Positions 1 to 11,825 of a stretch of DNA of 64,000 nt are shown here, piece after piece; within the stretch, counting starts at the first letter, position 1, and the number at the start of each line of letters is the position of its first letter. Made by a program: the position numbers and the translations under genes. The notes below the pieces were generated by a model, which saw nothing but the letters and a program-made list of their open reading frames with translations, was not told where the DNA came from and did not search any database. The stretch comes from Rhizomys pruinosus (taxonomy: Eukaryota > Chordata > Mammalia > Rodentia > Spalacidae): the NCBI GenBank assembly GCA_009823505.1, contig VZQC01009936.1:1206434-1270433 (forward strand), read 5' to 3'.

Positions 1-34
1 TATATATATATATGTATATATGTATGTATATTAA
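1..34. repeat. TA-rich simple repeat at window edge
   Basis: Alternating TA/TG dinucleotides running in from the left edge. The stretch from here to about 258 is AT-rich and shows nothing recognisable. Confidence 0.8.
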
Positions 35-258
35 GTGGATACTTGTGTTCCCCTTTGAATGTGCAACTGAGATATGTGTTAAGTGTTGTCATATTTAGGT
101 TATTAGATACTGAAGGACTAAGTTCTTCTCAAGGACATTACCACCTACTCTAAGATATAATGTTTTGCTATTGCACATGAGATACTTATAACATGTTAGG
201 TGGAATTATGACCCTGCCATCGTTTGCAATTGACATTTAAGCAGAGGCTATTTATTGG

Positions 259-751
259 GTGTCAAGTTGACAAGGGGTGGACTTGTCATGGTTAATCCTG
301 GGTGTCAACTTGACTGGACTAAGGAACAAATAAGAGAAAAGGGTCTTCTGATTGGACCACCTCAACCCGGATGGCCCACCCCAAATGTGGGTGTTACCTT
401 CTGCCGGCAGGCAGTATTTAAGGCCACGGCAGCGGGAGCTGGTCCCTTTTCCTTCTTCCTGCGGCTTGCCTCTCTCTCATCTGGTGAGTTTGCCTTGCTG
501 CTGTGATCAACCTTTCGGATCCCAGCGTGTACCGAGACTGGCAGATCTCCTGGAATCCATTCGGGCCTTCAGCACTAGACTGGGACTCCTGAGACATCCA
601 GCCTTGCGGACTGAGCAGTTCCCTGGATTCCCGGCCTCTCCAGTTCGGCGCTACTGTTGAGCTCCGTCACGTGAGCAAATCAATAAATTGTATATAGTTA
701 TATATACTCATCCTGTTGCTTCTGTTTCTTTAGAGAACCCTGACTAATACA
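259..751 (+). mobile_element. Solo LTR-like repeat (TGTCAACTTGAC type)
   Basis: The block contains the motif tgtcaacttgac, which marks several mammalian ERVL/MaLR-type LTRs. It has a GC-richer centre, an AATAAA at 682-687, and ends with a TAATACA terminus at 745-751. The layout fits an LTR in + orientation with its polyadenylation signal near the 3' end. The subfamily is not named because no library comparison was possible. Short open frames here are incidental. Confidence 0.6.
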
Positions 752-1356
752 GTATAGTAGATTGATTTTTGTAACCTGCCACTTTTCTGAAAGTGCTAAT
801 CATTTCTCAGAGTTTTCTGAAATTTGGGGATCTCTTAGGTATATGTATACTTTCTGCAAATAGGGTGGTATCTTCTTTCTTAATAAGGACTCTTTAATTT
901 CCTTCTCTTGTTTTATTGATTTAGCAAGTTTCAAGGACTATATTAAAAAGGAGTGGATATGGTGGACAGACTTGTATGCTTCCTAATTTTAATGGGAATG
1001 CTTTCAGGGTTCCTCCATTTGGAATTAGGTTGGCCATGGGTTTGTTGTATATAACTAATTTATTTGAGGTATTTTTCCTTCAATCCAATTCCTACAAGGA
1101 CTTTTAACATAAATACATGTTGAATTTTTCAAAGACCTTTCCTGCATCTATTGAGATGACCATGTAATTTTTGTCTTTGAGTCCATTTATATGATTTATA
1201 ATATTTATTGATTTATGTATATTCAGCTGTCCCTGCATGTCTGGAATAAATCTGATTTGATTATCATGGATTATCTTTCTGATGTGTCTGTGTGTATGGA
1301 GTGTGCAAGTATTTTATTGAGAATTTTGGCATCTATGTTCATTAAGGATATGGGTC

Positions 1357-1591
1357 TTTTTTTAGGATTTTTAAAATTTTATTTACTTTTCATGTGTATG
1401 AATACATTGTCTGCATGTAGGTTTGTGAACCCATGTCATGCAGTGCCGTGGAGGTCAGAAGAGGGTGCTGGATTCCCCTGGAACTGGAGTTAAAGACGGT
1501 TCTCGGCCACCATGTGGGTGCTGGGGATCGAACCCGGGTCCTCTGCAAGAGCAGTCGGTGCTCTTGACCGCTAGGCCGTCTCTCCAGCCCC
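1357..1591 (-). mobile_element. B2 SINE with 13-bp target-site duplication
   Basis: It ends in ctctccagcccc, the reverse complement of the B2 5' start, and has a T-rich left end (reverse of the A-tail). Identical 13-bp direct repeats aaggatatgggtc lie at 1344-1356 and 1592-1604, so both ends are exact. It is inserted in the antisense L1. Confidence 0.95.
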
Positions 1592-1894
1592 AAGGATATG
1601 GGTCGTTTTTTGCTTGTGTCTTTACCTGGATTTTATACTAAGGTGATGCTGGCATTTTCGGAGTTTAGGAATTCTCCATTTGTTTCTGTCTTTTTAAATA
1701 ATTTAAGTACTACTGGTTGTACATCTACCAGACACTGGTAGAATTCTGCTGTGAATACATTTGGGCCTGGGCTCTTTGTGGTTGGGAGATTTTTTTTTTA
1801 TTACTGTTTCAATTTCCTTATATGTTGTGAGTCTGTTTAAGCTGTTGATCTATTTCCCTTTCTTTATTTCTCTCTTTCTCTCTTTTTCTTTCTC

Positions 1895-2041
1895 TTTTTT
1901 TTTTTTTTTTTTTGAGACAGGGTCTCCCTGTAGCCCCAACTGGCCTGGAACTCACTATGTAGACTGGGGTGGCCTTGAACTCACAGAGATCCACCTGCCT
2001 CTGCCTCCAGAGTATTGGGATTAAAGATGCGTGCCACCACC
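1895..2041 (-). mobile_element. B1 SINE
   Basis: The antisense B1 core (gagacagggtctccctgtag, then ggccttgaactcacagagat) follows a long T tract. It lies inside L1. Confidence 0.92.
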
Positions 2042-2179
2042 AAAGATCTCTTCTTTCCATAACTTCTTGGGTCCCTTGATTTTAGATAATCGTCCATTTA
2101 TTTTAGGATTTCATATTTAGTGAAATATTTGATTTAATATTTAATGAAATATGAAATAAAGTATTATTTATTTATTTAT

Positions 2180-2325
2180 TTATCTTTTTGAGACAGGGTC
2201 TCCCTATAGCCCCAGGTGTCCTGGAACTCACTATGTAGACCAGGCTGGCCTTGAACTCACAGATGTCCACCTACTTCTGCCTCCCAAGGGCTGGGATTAC
2301 AGGCGTGTGCCACCACACCTGGCTA
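2180..2325 (-). mobile_element. B1 SINE
   Basis: A second antisense B1 in the same L1, with (ATTT)n at its tail side (about 2160-2185) and ending at ccaccacacctggc. Confidence 0.92.
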
Positions 2326-2492
2326 TTATTTTTTTTAAGTATTTCTTTACAATGTTGTGGATCTTTTGGGTGTCCATTGTGTTTCATCTATTATTTTGTT
2401 AATTTGGATTTGCTTTCTTTTAGTTAACTGGGCTAAGCTTTGTCTGGCTTGTTAATCTTTTCAAAAAACCAAGTCTTAGATTCACTGATTCT

Positions 2493-2494
2493 TT

Positions 2495-2563
<69 letters not shown>
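2493..2563. repeat. (TTTC)n followed by (TC)n microsatellite
   Basis: A pure pyrimidine tract on the + strand: TTTC repeats, then TC repeats. It immediately precedes a short duplicated piece of the LTR (about 2570-2625) that looks like a partial second copy of 2685-2740. Confidence 0.95.
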
Positions 2564-2569
<6 letters not shown>

Positions 2570-2631
2570 GAGGAGGAAAGGATTTATTAGTCTTACAACT
2601 CCTAGGTCACGGTTCTTCACTTATAGTTTTC

Positions 2632-4252
2632 TGTTCTAGTTTATCTTCCATTGCTGTGACAAAACACTCTGAGTGACACAAACTTGGGGAGGAAAGGGTT
2701 TATTCACCTTACATCTCCTGGGTCACAGTTCATCACTTAGGGAGCCCAAGGCAGGAACTCAGAAGAGGAACCTAGAGGCAGGAGCTGAAGCACAGGCCAT
2801 GGAGGAACACTGTTCACTGGCTTGCTCCCTGGCCCATGCCCAGCCTGCCTTCTTATACGGTACACAACAACCTGCCCAGGGTGGCACCACCCATAGTGGG
2901 CTGGGCCCTCCCACATTGCTCGATAATCAAGACAATACTCCACAGATGTGGCCACAGGCCAGTCCAATGGAGCCAATTCCCTAACTGAGGCTCCCTCAAC
3001 CCAAGTGTGTCAAGGTGACACTAAAGCTATCCAGCACACTTAACCCCTTGTCAACTTGACACACAAAACACATCACTATTAAACCACTACCTTTCCAGTT
3101 CTCGTCCCCAAGGTATGATGTTAACATTAATCACAATCTAAGACAGTACAACCTTAAAAGCCCCACAGTCCTTAAAATGTCCAAACACTTAGAAGTTCAC
3201 AGTCTGTTAAAAGTCTCTTAACTGTGGGTTGCTGTAAAATCCAAAACAAGTACTGTCTTATTTCAAAGGGAAGAATCAGACACTCTCAAACAAAACCTAA
3301 GTCCAGCAAAGTAGCTCAAGGCTGGACACCTGGGATTCACTCACGATCTTCTGGGCTCCAAAGGGTTTTGGCAGCTCCCCTTCTCTGACTCTGCCGTCCA
3401 TGGCACACACAGCTCATCTCGCAGGCCCAGTCTGACTCCATTCCACACCTGCTGCTGCTCTTGGTGGTCATCCCAAGGTCCTGGCATCTCCAAAAAGCTG
3501 AGGTCTCCACTGAAACTGAGGCAGCACCTTCACCAATGGCCTCTTCTGACCTTTCCTGGTGCAAAGCCTCAGCTTCTCTCCATGACCCCTGAAATCCTGG
3601 GGTCTTCACTGCAACCAAGGTGCACTTCCGCCAATGGTCTTTCCTGACCTCTCACAGTGACAAGCCTTGGCTGCTCTCTGTGACCCCCTCAAATTTCAAC
3701 ACCAGAACCATGTAGGAGACTCTTAGATGTTACCAAGTCCTGCTTCTGGCTTGAGATGGAGGTTCAGGCGCCTTCTGGAACATAGCTTCTGTGTGCTGAC
3801 CCTGAAGAAATTCTTCCCAGAAGATTTCACCACAGTGATACTGGTCTCTTGTTACTTACAGCTGATTTTCAGCCCCAGCTAGCCAGCATCAATTGTCCCA
3901 CTACAACAAAGCTTTTACTTCAGGTTCTGGTCTCTTGCTACTTACAGCTGATTCTTCAGCCCCAGCTGACCAGAGCCCATAAATTAAACAGTCCTGATGA
4001 TCTCTGCTTCCCTTTGAAACTAGAAACTTCACAAGCCATTGTCTACAACTCTTTCAGCAAAACTGTTCCAAGTTCCACAGCAACGATCTTTAGGCATTCA
4101 GTGATTTTTCTAGCCCAAAGTTCCAAATGCTTCCACAATCTTTCCCCAAAACACCAAGGTCAGGTCTGTCACAACAATACCCCACTCTCTGTACCAATTT
4201 CTGTTCTAGTTTGTCTTCCGTTGCTGTGACAAAACACTCTGACTGACACCAA
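2632..4252 (-). mobile_element. LTR retroelement with internal region, MaLR/ERVL-like
   Basis: On the minus strand the full LTR 2632-3038 (407 bp) starts TG and ends CA, and matches the solo LTR at 21107-21514. A second LTR start at 4202-4252 repeats the same terminal sequence and is cut off by a B1 fragment. About 1.16 kb of internal sequence lies between. Next to the second LTR, minus-strand sequence at 4180-4196 begins TGGTAC and ends AGTGGGG, which resembles a leucine-tRNA primer-binding site. The internal part has no recognisable gag or pol product. Assignment to the class III/MaLR group is inference from the PBS-like motif and noncoding interior. Confidence 0.65.
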
Positions 4253-4737
4253 CCAGCTGTCTTGGAACTCACTCTGTAGATCCTTTTCATTTCATTCAAG
4301 GAATACCTTATTCTTTCATAATTTCTTCTTTGACTCATTCATCATTCAGGATTGTTTTTTTTAAATCTCCATGAGTTCATGTAGTTACTAGAGCTTCTTT
4401 TGCTGTTGATTTTAAACTTTATTGCATTGTGGTCTAATAGAATTTATGGAATTATTTCTTTTTTGTATATGTTGAGGTTTGTTTAATGCCACAGTTATGT
4501 GGACAATTTTAGAGAAAGTTCCATGGGATTCTGAATAGAAAGTGTATTCTTTGGTGCTTGAGTCAAGTATTCAGTAGATATCTGTGAGGTCCATTTGCTG
4601 TATGGTGTAATTTAATTCAGATCCCTTTCTATATATTCTTTGGCCAATCAACTTATGTATTGGAGATAGTGAGGTATTGACATCCCCTACTATTACTGAG
4701 TTGTGGTTAATTGGCCTTAAATTCTTGTAATAATGTT

Positions 4738-4971
4738 TTTTTTTTTATTTCTGTATGTGTATCAATGTACTGTCTGCATGCAGGTCTGTGCACCCATGTT
4801 GTGCAATGCCGCGGAGGTCAGAAGAGGGTCTTGGACTCCTCTGGAGCTGGAGTTCTCCTGGAATTGGAGTTTCAGACAGCTCTCAGCCACCATGTGGGTG
4901 CTGGGGATCGAACCCGGGTCCTCTGCAAGAGCAGTCAGCGCTCTTAACCGCTAGGCCATCTCTCCAGCCCC
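4738..4971 (-). mobile_element. B2 SINE, long variant
   Basis: It carries the extra tandem block (cctggaactggagttct followed by cctggaattggagtt) that marks the long B2 variant in this window. Imperfect flanking repeats (gtaataatgtttt / gcaatactgtttt) suggest the target duplication. Confidence 0.92.
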
Positions 4972-5396
4972 GCAATACTGTTTTTATAAAATTGGGTGTG
5001 CCAGACTTTGGAGCCAAATGTTCATGATTATAAAATGACTATAAAATCTCCTTGGTCAAGTGTTCCTTTGATCAGCATGAAGTGAACTTCTTTATCTCTT
5101 CTGATTAGTTTTAGTTTGAAGTCTATTTTGTCAAATATTAAAATTGCAATCCCTACTTGTTTCTTATTCTATCCTTTCAGCTTAAGGTAGTGCCTATTCT
5201 TGAAGGAGAAATGGGTTTCTTACAGACAACAAAAAGAAGGATTTTGCTTCCTAATCCATTCAACTAGCCTGTGTCTTTTGACTGGGTTTGTTCAGGCCAT
5301 TGATATTTAAAGTTATTATTGAAAGATGTGTATTGGTTGCCATAATTTTAATTCGTTTGTATTCTTAGTATAATTTTGTGTTTCTACAATTGGGTC

Positions 5397-5525
5397 TGTT
5401 TTTTTGGTCTTTTTGAGACAGAGTCTCCCTTTTAGACCCAACTGGCTTGGAGCCTGCTCTGTAGACCAGGCTGGCCTTGAACTCACAGAGATCCGCCTGT
5501 CTCTGCATGCACCACCACACCCGGC
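5397..5525 (-). mobile_element. B1 SINE with internal deletion
   Basis: Antisense B1 missing the segment between ctctgcctcc and the terminal caccaccacacccggc. Confidence 0.85.
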
Positions 5526-5624
5526 TGTTTCTACAACTGTACCTTCATTTAATTTCTTTCTGTTTACCGTTTGGGTATAATCGTTCCTTTTTTCCAGTCC
5601 TTTGTATTGCTTCTAGTATTTTCT

Positions 5625-5850
5625 TTTTTTAAATCTTATTTATTTTCATGTGTATGAATGTACTGTCTGAATATAGGTTTGTGCACCCATGTTGTGCAAT
5701 GCTGCAGAGGTCAGAAGATGGTGTCAGATTTCCCTGGAACTGGAGTTAAAGATGGTTTTTCAGCTGCCATGTAGGTGCTGGGGATCAAACCCAGGTCCTC
5801 TGCAAGAGCAGTTGGTGCTCTTAACTGCTAGGCCATCTCTCCAGCCCCAC
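5625..5850 (-). mobile_element. B2 SINE with target-site duplication
   Basis: Flanked by the direct repeat ttctagtattttct at 5611-5624 and 5851-5864. It splits the antisense L1. Confidence 0.94.
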
Positions 5851-6277
5851 TTCTAGTATTTTCTGAAGGGCTGGTTTGGTGAACATGAATTCTTTCAGTA
5901 TTTTTATGTCATGGAAGATTTTTCTTTCCTCTTCAACTATAATATACAGCTTTGCTGGGTACAGTATTCTGGTGGCATTTATGGTCATTTAGAACTTGAA
6001 ATACTTTGATCCAGGCTTTTCTGCCTTTCATAATTTGCTTTGAAAAGTCAGTTGTAATTCTAATGGGTTTTCCTTTAAATGTGAATTTTTTCTCCTGTAG
6101 CTTTCAGTATTTCTGTTTTGTACATTTAGTGTTTTCACTATGATATACAGTGGGGAGTTTCTTTTCTGGTCCTGTCTTTTTCATGTTCTATGTGCTTCTC
6201 GTATTTGTATCCGTATGTCTTTCCTTAATTTTGGGACAATTTCTTCTGCAATCCTGTTGAAGATCTAGTCAATGCCA

Positions 6278-6469
6278 TTATCCTGAGGCTCTTCTCCTTT
6301 CTCTATGCCTATCATGCATATATTTGGTCTTTTCATAGTGTTCCACATTTCCTGAATATGCCATTCCTGTTTGTTTTTTTTTTTTCAATTTTTTGTATTC
6401 TTTGCTTGAGCTGTCCAATTCATCAACTTTACTGTCCAATCTTGATATTCTGTTTTCTATTTCATTCAT
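6278..6469 (-). pseudogene. L1 ORF1 remnant (coiled-coil part)
   Basis: A 63-residue minus-strand frame begins MNEIENRISRLDSKVDELDS, which resembles the heptad-rich end of the L1 ORF1 coiled coil. The RNA-binding part that follows in L1 ORF1p is still recognisable in another frame (translated from about 6360 down to 6200), so a frameshift separates the two parts. ORF1p is a nucleic-acid chaperone needed for L1 mobility. This copy is broken and not expected to be functional. Confidence 0.7.
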
Positions 6470-7223
6470 TCATTGGTGAAAGCTTTCTCCTGCTGTTTCA
6501 AATCAGCTTATTGAGTTTTTCACTTCCTTCTTCAACTTGAGTTTTCTTACATATGTCTATCTCTTTTGTGAATTCATTCAGAATTTATCCCATCTTCTTT
6601 TGGTTCTTTAAGTTGCTTGTGTATTCTTTAAATTTGTTGAATTCTTTGATTATATTTATGATGTTGTTTAAAATTCTGTGTCTGGTTATCTCTAAGGGTT
6701 CTCATTGTAGAATTCTTCTATAGTACTGGTGATGTTTGGTGGGAACATATTTTGGTTGTTCATATTATTTTTCTATTGTAGTTTTGGTATAGAGATTTCT
6801 TTTGTTGCTGGTATGAAACTCAAGCCTGCCTTTGTTGAGTTGAAGTCTGATTCTGTTTGTATTGTTGATGCAGCTTTGTTGCTTTCTGATTGGGTATGAA
6901 AAGCTGGTTGGTATAGGCTTCAGGTCCTCATTTTTTATTTTATATTGGAGGGAATGGATGGCTCCAGTCGGGCTACTCAGGAGCTCTCCATGAGGGTGAA
7001 GTAGCTCCAGCTTGTTAGAGGCACATCAGAAGCCTCAGATAGATAATGCCAAGGTCCAAGAAGAGGAGATGGGAGATGGAAGTGCTGGTCCCTACTAGCC
7101 ATCAGGAAAGCCTGGTCCTGGAGTGGTCCTAAAGTAGGGAGATGGTTTGGAACCTCACCCAGCAAAGGCCTGTGTCAGGCCAGAATCAGTTGCTCTCAGG
7201 CAGTCTCCAAAGGTCTGGGGATT

Positions 7224-7251
7224 ATATATATATATATATATATATATATAN
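7224..7251. repeat. (TA)n tract ending in an unresolved base N
   Basis: A TA dinucleotide run ends at the only N in the window (7251). L1 5'-UTR-like sequence lies to the left and an ORF2-like L1 fragment to the right. Confidence 0.95.
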
Positions 7252-7345
7252 CAGATTGCTTTAGGAATTATAGGTATGTTTACAATATTAATCCTGCCAA
7301 TCCCTGAATGTGGGAGGTTTTTCCGTTTTCCAGTGCTGTCTTCAG
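7252..7345 (-). mobile_element. L1 ORF2 fragment
   Basis: The sequence resembles antisense L1 ORF2 downstream of the RT core (tttacaatattaatcctgcc). It is not collinear with the L1 to its left, so it is a separate fragment. Confidence 0.65.
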
Positions 7346-7347
7346 TC

Positions 7348-7349
<2 letters not shown>

Positions 7350-7389
<40 letters not shown>

Positions 7390-7524
7390 AGATAAGGTCT
7401 TCCTTTAATCCCAGCTGGCCTAGAGCTTGCTTTGTAAACCAGGCTGGCCTTGAACTCACAGAGATCCCCCTGCCTCTGCCTCCTGAGTGCTAGGATTAAA
7501 GGTGGGCAACACCACACCCAGTGG
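7350..7524 (-). mobile_element. (TG)n microsatellite joined to B1 SINE
   Basis: A run of about 19 TG units (7350-7387) abuts an antisense B1 (7388-7524). The microsatellite occupies the B1 tail position. Confidence 0.88.
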
Positions 7525-8851
7525 ATCATATATTTTTAATTAGGTAATTGTTTCTTCCATGGAAATCATCAAATATAATCATCTCCCAGACTTTAAATCA
7601 ACCCAGAAAACTCAACTGATTTCCTTAACCAGGTCCTGTCAAACTCCAGGAGGTAAAGTGGCTAATTTCTTATGCAGACAGTAGCAGATATTTGCAATAG
7701 CCCATGATTTGGGGATTTTTGGAAACATGGTTCTTGACTTCAGGACAGCCCATGAAAAGTGCTCAGCAATCTTTAATTATACTTACTACAAGCAATTAAA
7801 AATCCCAGTCATCTTTTGGTTTTCAGGCTTAGCTTTTAACAGCTTTGCTATCCCCCGACTCCCCCAGAGCGTGTGGATTTGGTTATCGCAGAGTTGGGCA
7901 TGATCCCTTGCAGTTCTGTGCAACTTGTTCTACCAGTCAAGAGCAGTGACCAGTGAAGGGAAACAGGGATCAATAAATGACACATGCCCTACCCTAAAAA
8001 AAAAATCCCAGTTAACTCAATCAGTTCAGTTTGCTGGGCTTTTAGAAGTAGAATTTTACAACATATCCATATATCCCAGGCTGACCTTGAATTCACAGTT
8101 ACGCACCTCAGTCTTCCAAGTGCTGGGATTATAGTGCATAATGACATTGTTAGAGGGACAAACGTCCTGAATTGCCCTTGCATCAATATGCTCAGTGAAA
8201 AATACTGTTGAGAAACATGAGAGAACATAAAAAGGGAGAAAACATTCTTTTTGTTTGTTTTTGTCTCACTATGTAGACCAGGCTAGCCTCAACTTGAGAT
8301 CTTCCTGCCTCTGCTTCCTGAGTGCTGGTATTCATGCGTATGCCACCACATAGAGCTAGAACTTCAGCTGGAACTGTTTATAATATACTAATTAGTATTA
8401 GTATACTAATTAGTCTGTTTATAACAGACTTCTTACAACATATTCATGAGTTAAGTCATTAGATTAATAAAATGATAGCCTGGGGAGAAACTGAAAGCCA
8501 ATTCATGGATCACGGGAACCTTTCTAGACTACCCAGCAATTGGACCATGTCCATTTTTCATCATCTCAGGGATACACTAAATGCATACACATAAACAGAT
8601 ACATATGTATTTTTTCACGTTTTCTTATCTCTAGGGTCATGACCCAAATGGTAGAGAGAATCCTGACAAAAAAGAGCAATCCATTTTGGGCAGTTCCTTC
8701 TGGATGCCACAGTGACTGGAGAACACATTTCCCTCATCAGATGACCCAATCTATTTGTCAGGTATTTTGTTGTACTTCTATTGTGCTTCCATCCTTAGTC
8801 TTCTAGATTGGGGAAGGAACAATGGAATAATAAACTCCAATTGGTGAAACT
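7525..8851. other. Mostly unique intergenic sequence
   Basis: No gene is recognised. It contains two decayed B1 pieces, 8068-8140 and 8254-8357, both antisense. A small AT-rich palindrome pair lies at 8374-8424. Confidence 0.6.
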
Positions 8852-9205
8852 GTCTTAGTTTGTTTTCTATAGCTGTGATAAAAACACTGACCAATATGGC
8901 CTTAGGGAGGAAAGGTTTTATTTCACTTGCAGCTTATCGTCCATCATCAAGGGCAGCCAGGAGCTAAGGCAGAGACCTGAGACTGGAACTGAAGCAGAAA
9001 CCAAAGCAGAAACCTTGTTCCCCTGGTTTGCGCAGCTACCTTTCTTAGAGAGCCCAGGCTTGCAGGCCCAGGGATGACCCCACCCACGGAGGGAGGGGTG
9101 GGCCCTCCTACATCCTATAGATAGGCCCAAGGCCTCTCTGAGAAAATTTCTCTGTCTTCCGGGAGACTCCAGTTGTGTCAAGTAGAGAACATCTAGCACG
9201 CTGAT
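8852..9205 (-). mobile_element. Diverged solo LTR of the 2632-3038 type
   Basis: It shares the order of landmarks of the LTR at 2632-3038: tagctgtgataaaaacactg, ggaggaaaggttttattt, a gggccctc block and a degraded tgtgtcaagt near the end. It is clearly older than the 21107 copy. Confidence 0.7.
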
Positions 9206-9531
9206 AGACAATTTTAACTTTCCCTGCTTGAAGGGCATTCTTTTAATTTTGTTTAACCTTTGGTCCATTCCATCTGAAAAAAAAAAAAATAACAGAAAGG
9301 CCCATAAGCCTAGGTGAAGGAAACAGGAGCTAGTTGTCTTCGAAGGAAATATTGTCTTCTCTTAAAATGTCAACTTCTTGCAAAAAATTCAACATTAAAG
9401 AGTGCTTGATTCTGGGACACCAGAGTTTCTTGCTCCTACCTAACTATAACTTAGTGTCTGCTCACCAGCCTTTCTCCATTCTACCTCCATCCCCATCTCT
9501 CCCACCTCTGGTACCCGCCACACTCTTTTCA

Positions 9532-9688
9532 ATTTTTTTTTGGGGGGGGGAGTCTTTTTGAGACAGGGTCTCCCCAGCTGTCCCGGAACTCTGCTGTGCA
9601 GACCAGGCTGGCCTTGAACTCACAAAGATCCGCCTGCCTCTGCCTCCCAAGTGCTGGGATTAAAGGCATGTGCCACCACGCCCAGCTC
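9532..9688 (-). mobile_element. B1 SINE
   Basis: Antisense B1 with a T/G-rich left tail, ending gccaccacgcccagct. 9206-9531 and 9690-9944 hold no recognisable feature. Confidence 0.92.
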
Positions 9689-9944
9689 ACTCTTTTCAAC
9701 TTTTAGGATACCCAGTTTTCCATGGTGTATGAGTGAGAGGCTGCAGTACTTGTCATCTTTCTGTTCCACTCGCTCTGATGTAGTCATCCTTAGTTCTATC
9801 CATCACACCTTGGTTCTATATCTGATTTCAGGACCTGGACAAGAAACAAGGAAATGGATGCTCAGCTGTTTCTGGCCTAGGGACAAATGTTTATTGGATC
9901 TTGGCAAACTGTGAAGCTTTCTTACTGCCTTGAGTTTTATAAGA

Positions 9945-10156
9945 ACTTTATTTTTTGTATGTGTATGAATGTACTTTCTACATGTAGGTTTGTGCAGCTG
10001 TGTCGTGCAATGCCGCGGAGGTCAGAAGAGGGTGTCAGATTCCCCTGGAACTGGAGTTAAAGATGGTTCTCAGCCGCCATGTGAGTGCTGGGGATCGAAC
10101 CCAGGACCTCTGCAAGAGCAGTCGGCTCTCTTAACCGCTAGGCCATCTCTCCAACC
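9945..10156 (-). mobile_element. B2 SINE, short form
   Basis: Antisense B2 with the standard cctggaactggagttaaaga interior and ending ctctccaaccc. Confidence 0.93.
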
Positions 10157-10387
10157 CAAGCCCTTTTCTTTTCTTGTCTTATGAGCAAAATGAGTTTTGA
10201 TCAGTGTTGGGATCAAAATTACTCCCCCAGGTTCCCCAAATGGCTTTTATTATTTGCAGTCTTAGTCTTCCATTTTCCCTCTTAAGCAATCCTAGTTTGT
10301 CCTTTTGAAATCCCAATGTAGAGGGAAAAAGTCCCATGATTACTTAAGTGTCACAATTGAGGTATCTGCAGGTAACTTCAGACATTT

Positions 10388-10633
10388 AAAAAAAAATTTT
10401 TTTAAATTTATTTCTGTATGTGTATGAATGCACTGTCTGCATGCAAGTCTGTGCACCCGTGTTGTGCAATGCCGCGGAGGTCAGAAGAGGGTCTCGGATT
10501 CCCCTGGAACTGGAGTTCTCCTGGAATTGGAGTTTCAGACGGTTCTCGGCCGCCATGTGGGTGCTGGGGATCGAACCCGGGTCCTCTGCAAGAGCGGTCA
10601 GCGCTCTTAACCGCTAGGCCATCTCTCCAGCCC
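10388..10633 (-). mobile_element. B2 SINE, long variant, 14-bp target-site duplication
   Basis: Flanked by the perfect repeat aacttcagacattt at 10374-10387 and 10634-10647. It has the internal block duplication of the long variant. Confidence 0.96.
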
Positions 10634-10896
10634 AACTTCAGACATTTTGAATGCCACCATCCTCCCACCAGTGAACAGCGGCCTGCTTGCCCTGCTTACC
10701 ACCAATGCTGCCCGCCCTCAGTTCCTCCTCTATGGAACGTGTGAAGAGATGCCTGTAGACACTGTATGCCCAGTCTGCTTATGTCTCATGCCTGAAAGTT
10801 CCATTTTTCTGTTTTACCCTGTTGAATTAACTGTTGTCCTATATTCAGTCTTAGTAATTCCATGTAGACTTATGGACATTTAAAAACTGTCAATAG

Positions 10897-11105
10897 GGGC
10901 TGGAGAGATGGCTCAGCGGTTAAGAGCATCGACTGCTCTTGCAGAGGACCCGGGTTTGATTCCCAGCACCCACATGGCAGCTAAGAACTGTCTTTAACTC
11001 CAGTTCCAGGGGAATCTGACCCCCTCTTCTGACCTCCACAGCATTGCATGACATGGGTGCACCAACCTACATGCAGACGGTACACTCATACACATAAAAA
11101 AAAAA
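10897..11105 (+). mobile_element. B2 SINE
   Basis: Sense B2 beginning ggggctggagagatggctca with an A-rich tail. The repeat tgtcaatag is present on both sides. 11106-11687 holds no recognisable feature. Confidence 0.93.
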
Positions 11106-11687
11106 TGTCAATAGTCAGACTGAGAAGGCCACCTTAACAAAAAAACTAAATGCATTTTAGTAGAAAACAAACTACAAAATAACTATTTTCAGAAATCAGA
11201 AATTTTAATCCTCTCCCATGAGTCAGAACTTGCTTTGTCCTTACAGCATTCTTTGAATACATGAAGGACAAAGTTATCTGGAAATTTGGTTCCTAAATCT
11301 ATCATGTGACTTATTCCAAATTATTCCTTATCATATGTTATTGGTGCTTGGTGCTAGGGAGAGAACCTAATGCAGTTGAGACAGGCGTTTTACTCTCTGC
11401 CCACCACAATCTTTTTTTCCAGGGCCAAGAAGTTCTGACAGCCAACAAAGAATCCTCCTTCTCTCATCACTGCAGCAGCCCAGTGTCAAGTCAAGACACC
11501 TGCCCGCTCCAGTGCGGTGGGCTGAATCTACACTTCTCCACCAGACACGCCGCCTTCTGATAGGCTTGGCTACCAAAGTTGCAATTTCCTGAATCTCAAA
11601 ATTCCAAATATAAGAGCCAGAGCCTTAAGTCAAACCTGAACAATAAAAGCAGAGTCACCCTCTGACAGTGCTAGATTTCCTTTTCTC

Positions 11688-11784
11688 AATAATAATAATA
11701 ATAATAATAATAATAACTACTATTACAACTACTATTACTAACAACAACAACAACCACAACAAAACAACAACAACAACCACAACA

Positions 11785-11825
<41 letters not shown>

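Larger units (their letters stand above)
752..7200 (-). mobile_element. LINE-1, antisense, multiply interrupted
   Basis: Read on the minus strand, this is an L1 running from a 5'-UTR-like segment (about 6780-7200) through an ORF1 remnant (about 6240-6540) into ORF2-derived sequence (endonuclease-like region at about 4380-5390, RT-like region at about 752-1340 and 1605-2460). Long T-rich + strand stretches are typical of antisense L1 ORF2. It is interrupted by B2 copies (1357, 4738, 5625), B1 copies (1895, 2180, 5397), a CT/TTTC microsatellite and an LTR element with internal sequence (2632-4252). No long reading frame survives, so it is an inactive copy. Its boundaries are approximate. Confidence 0.8.

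Noticed and set aside
2673..2984. 103-codon frame
   Set aside because: Lies wholly inside an LTR. A similar open stretch appears in the related LTR at 21107-21514, so it reflects the repeat and not a gene.
3849..4229. 126-codon frame in the LTR element interior
   Set aside because: No similarity to retroviral proteins was recognised. It ends in the second LTR start, and the coding direction is opposite to the element's own sense.
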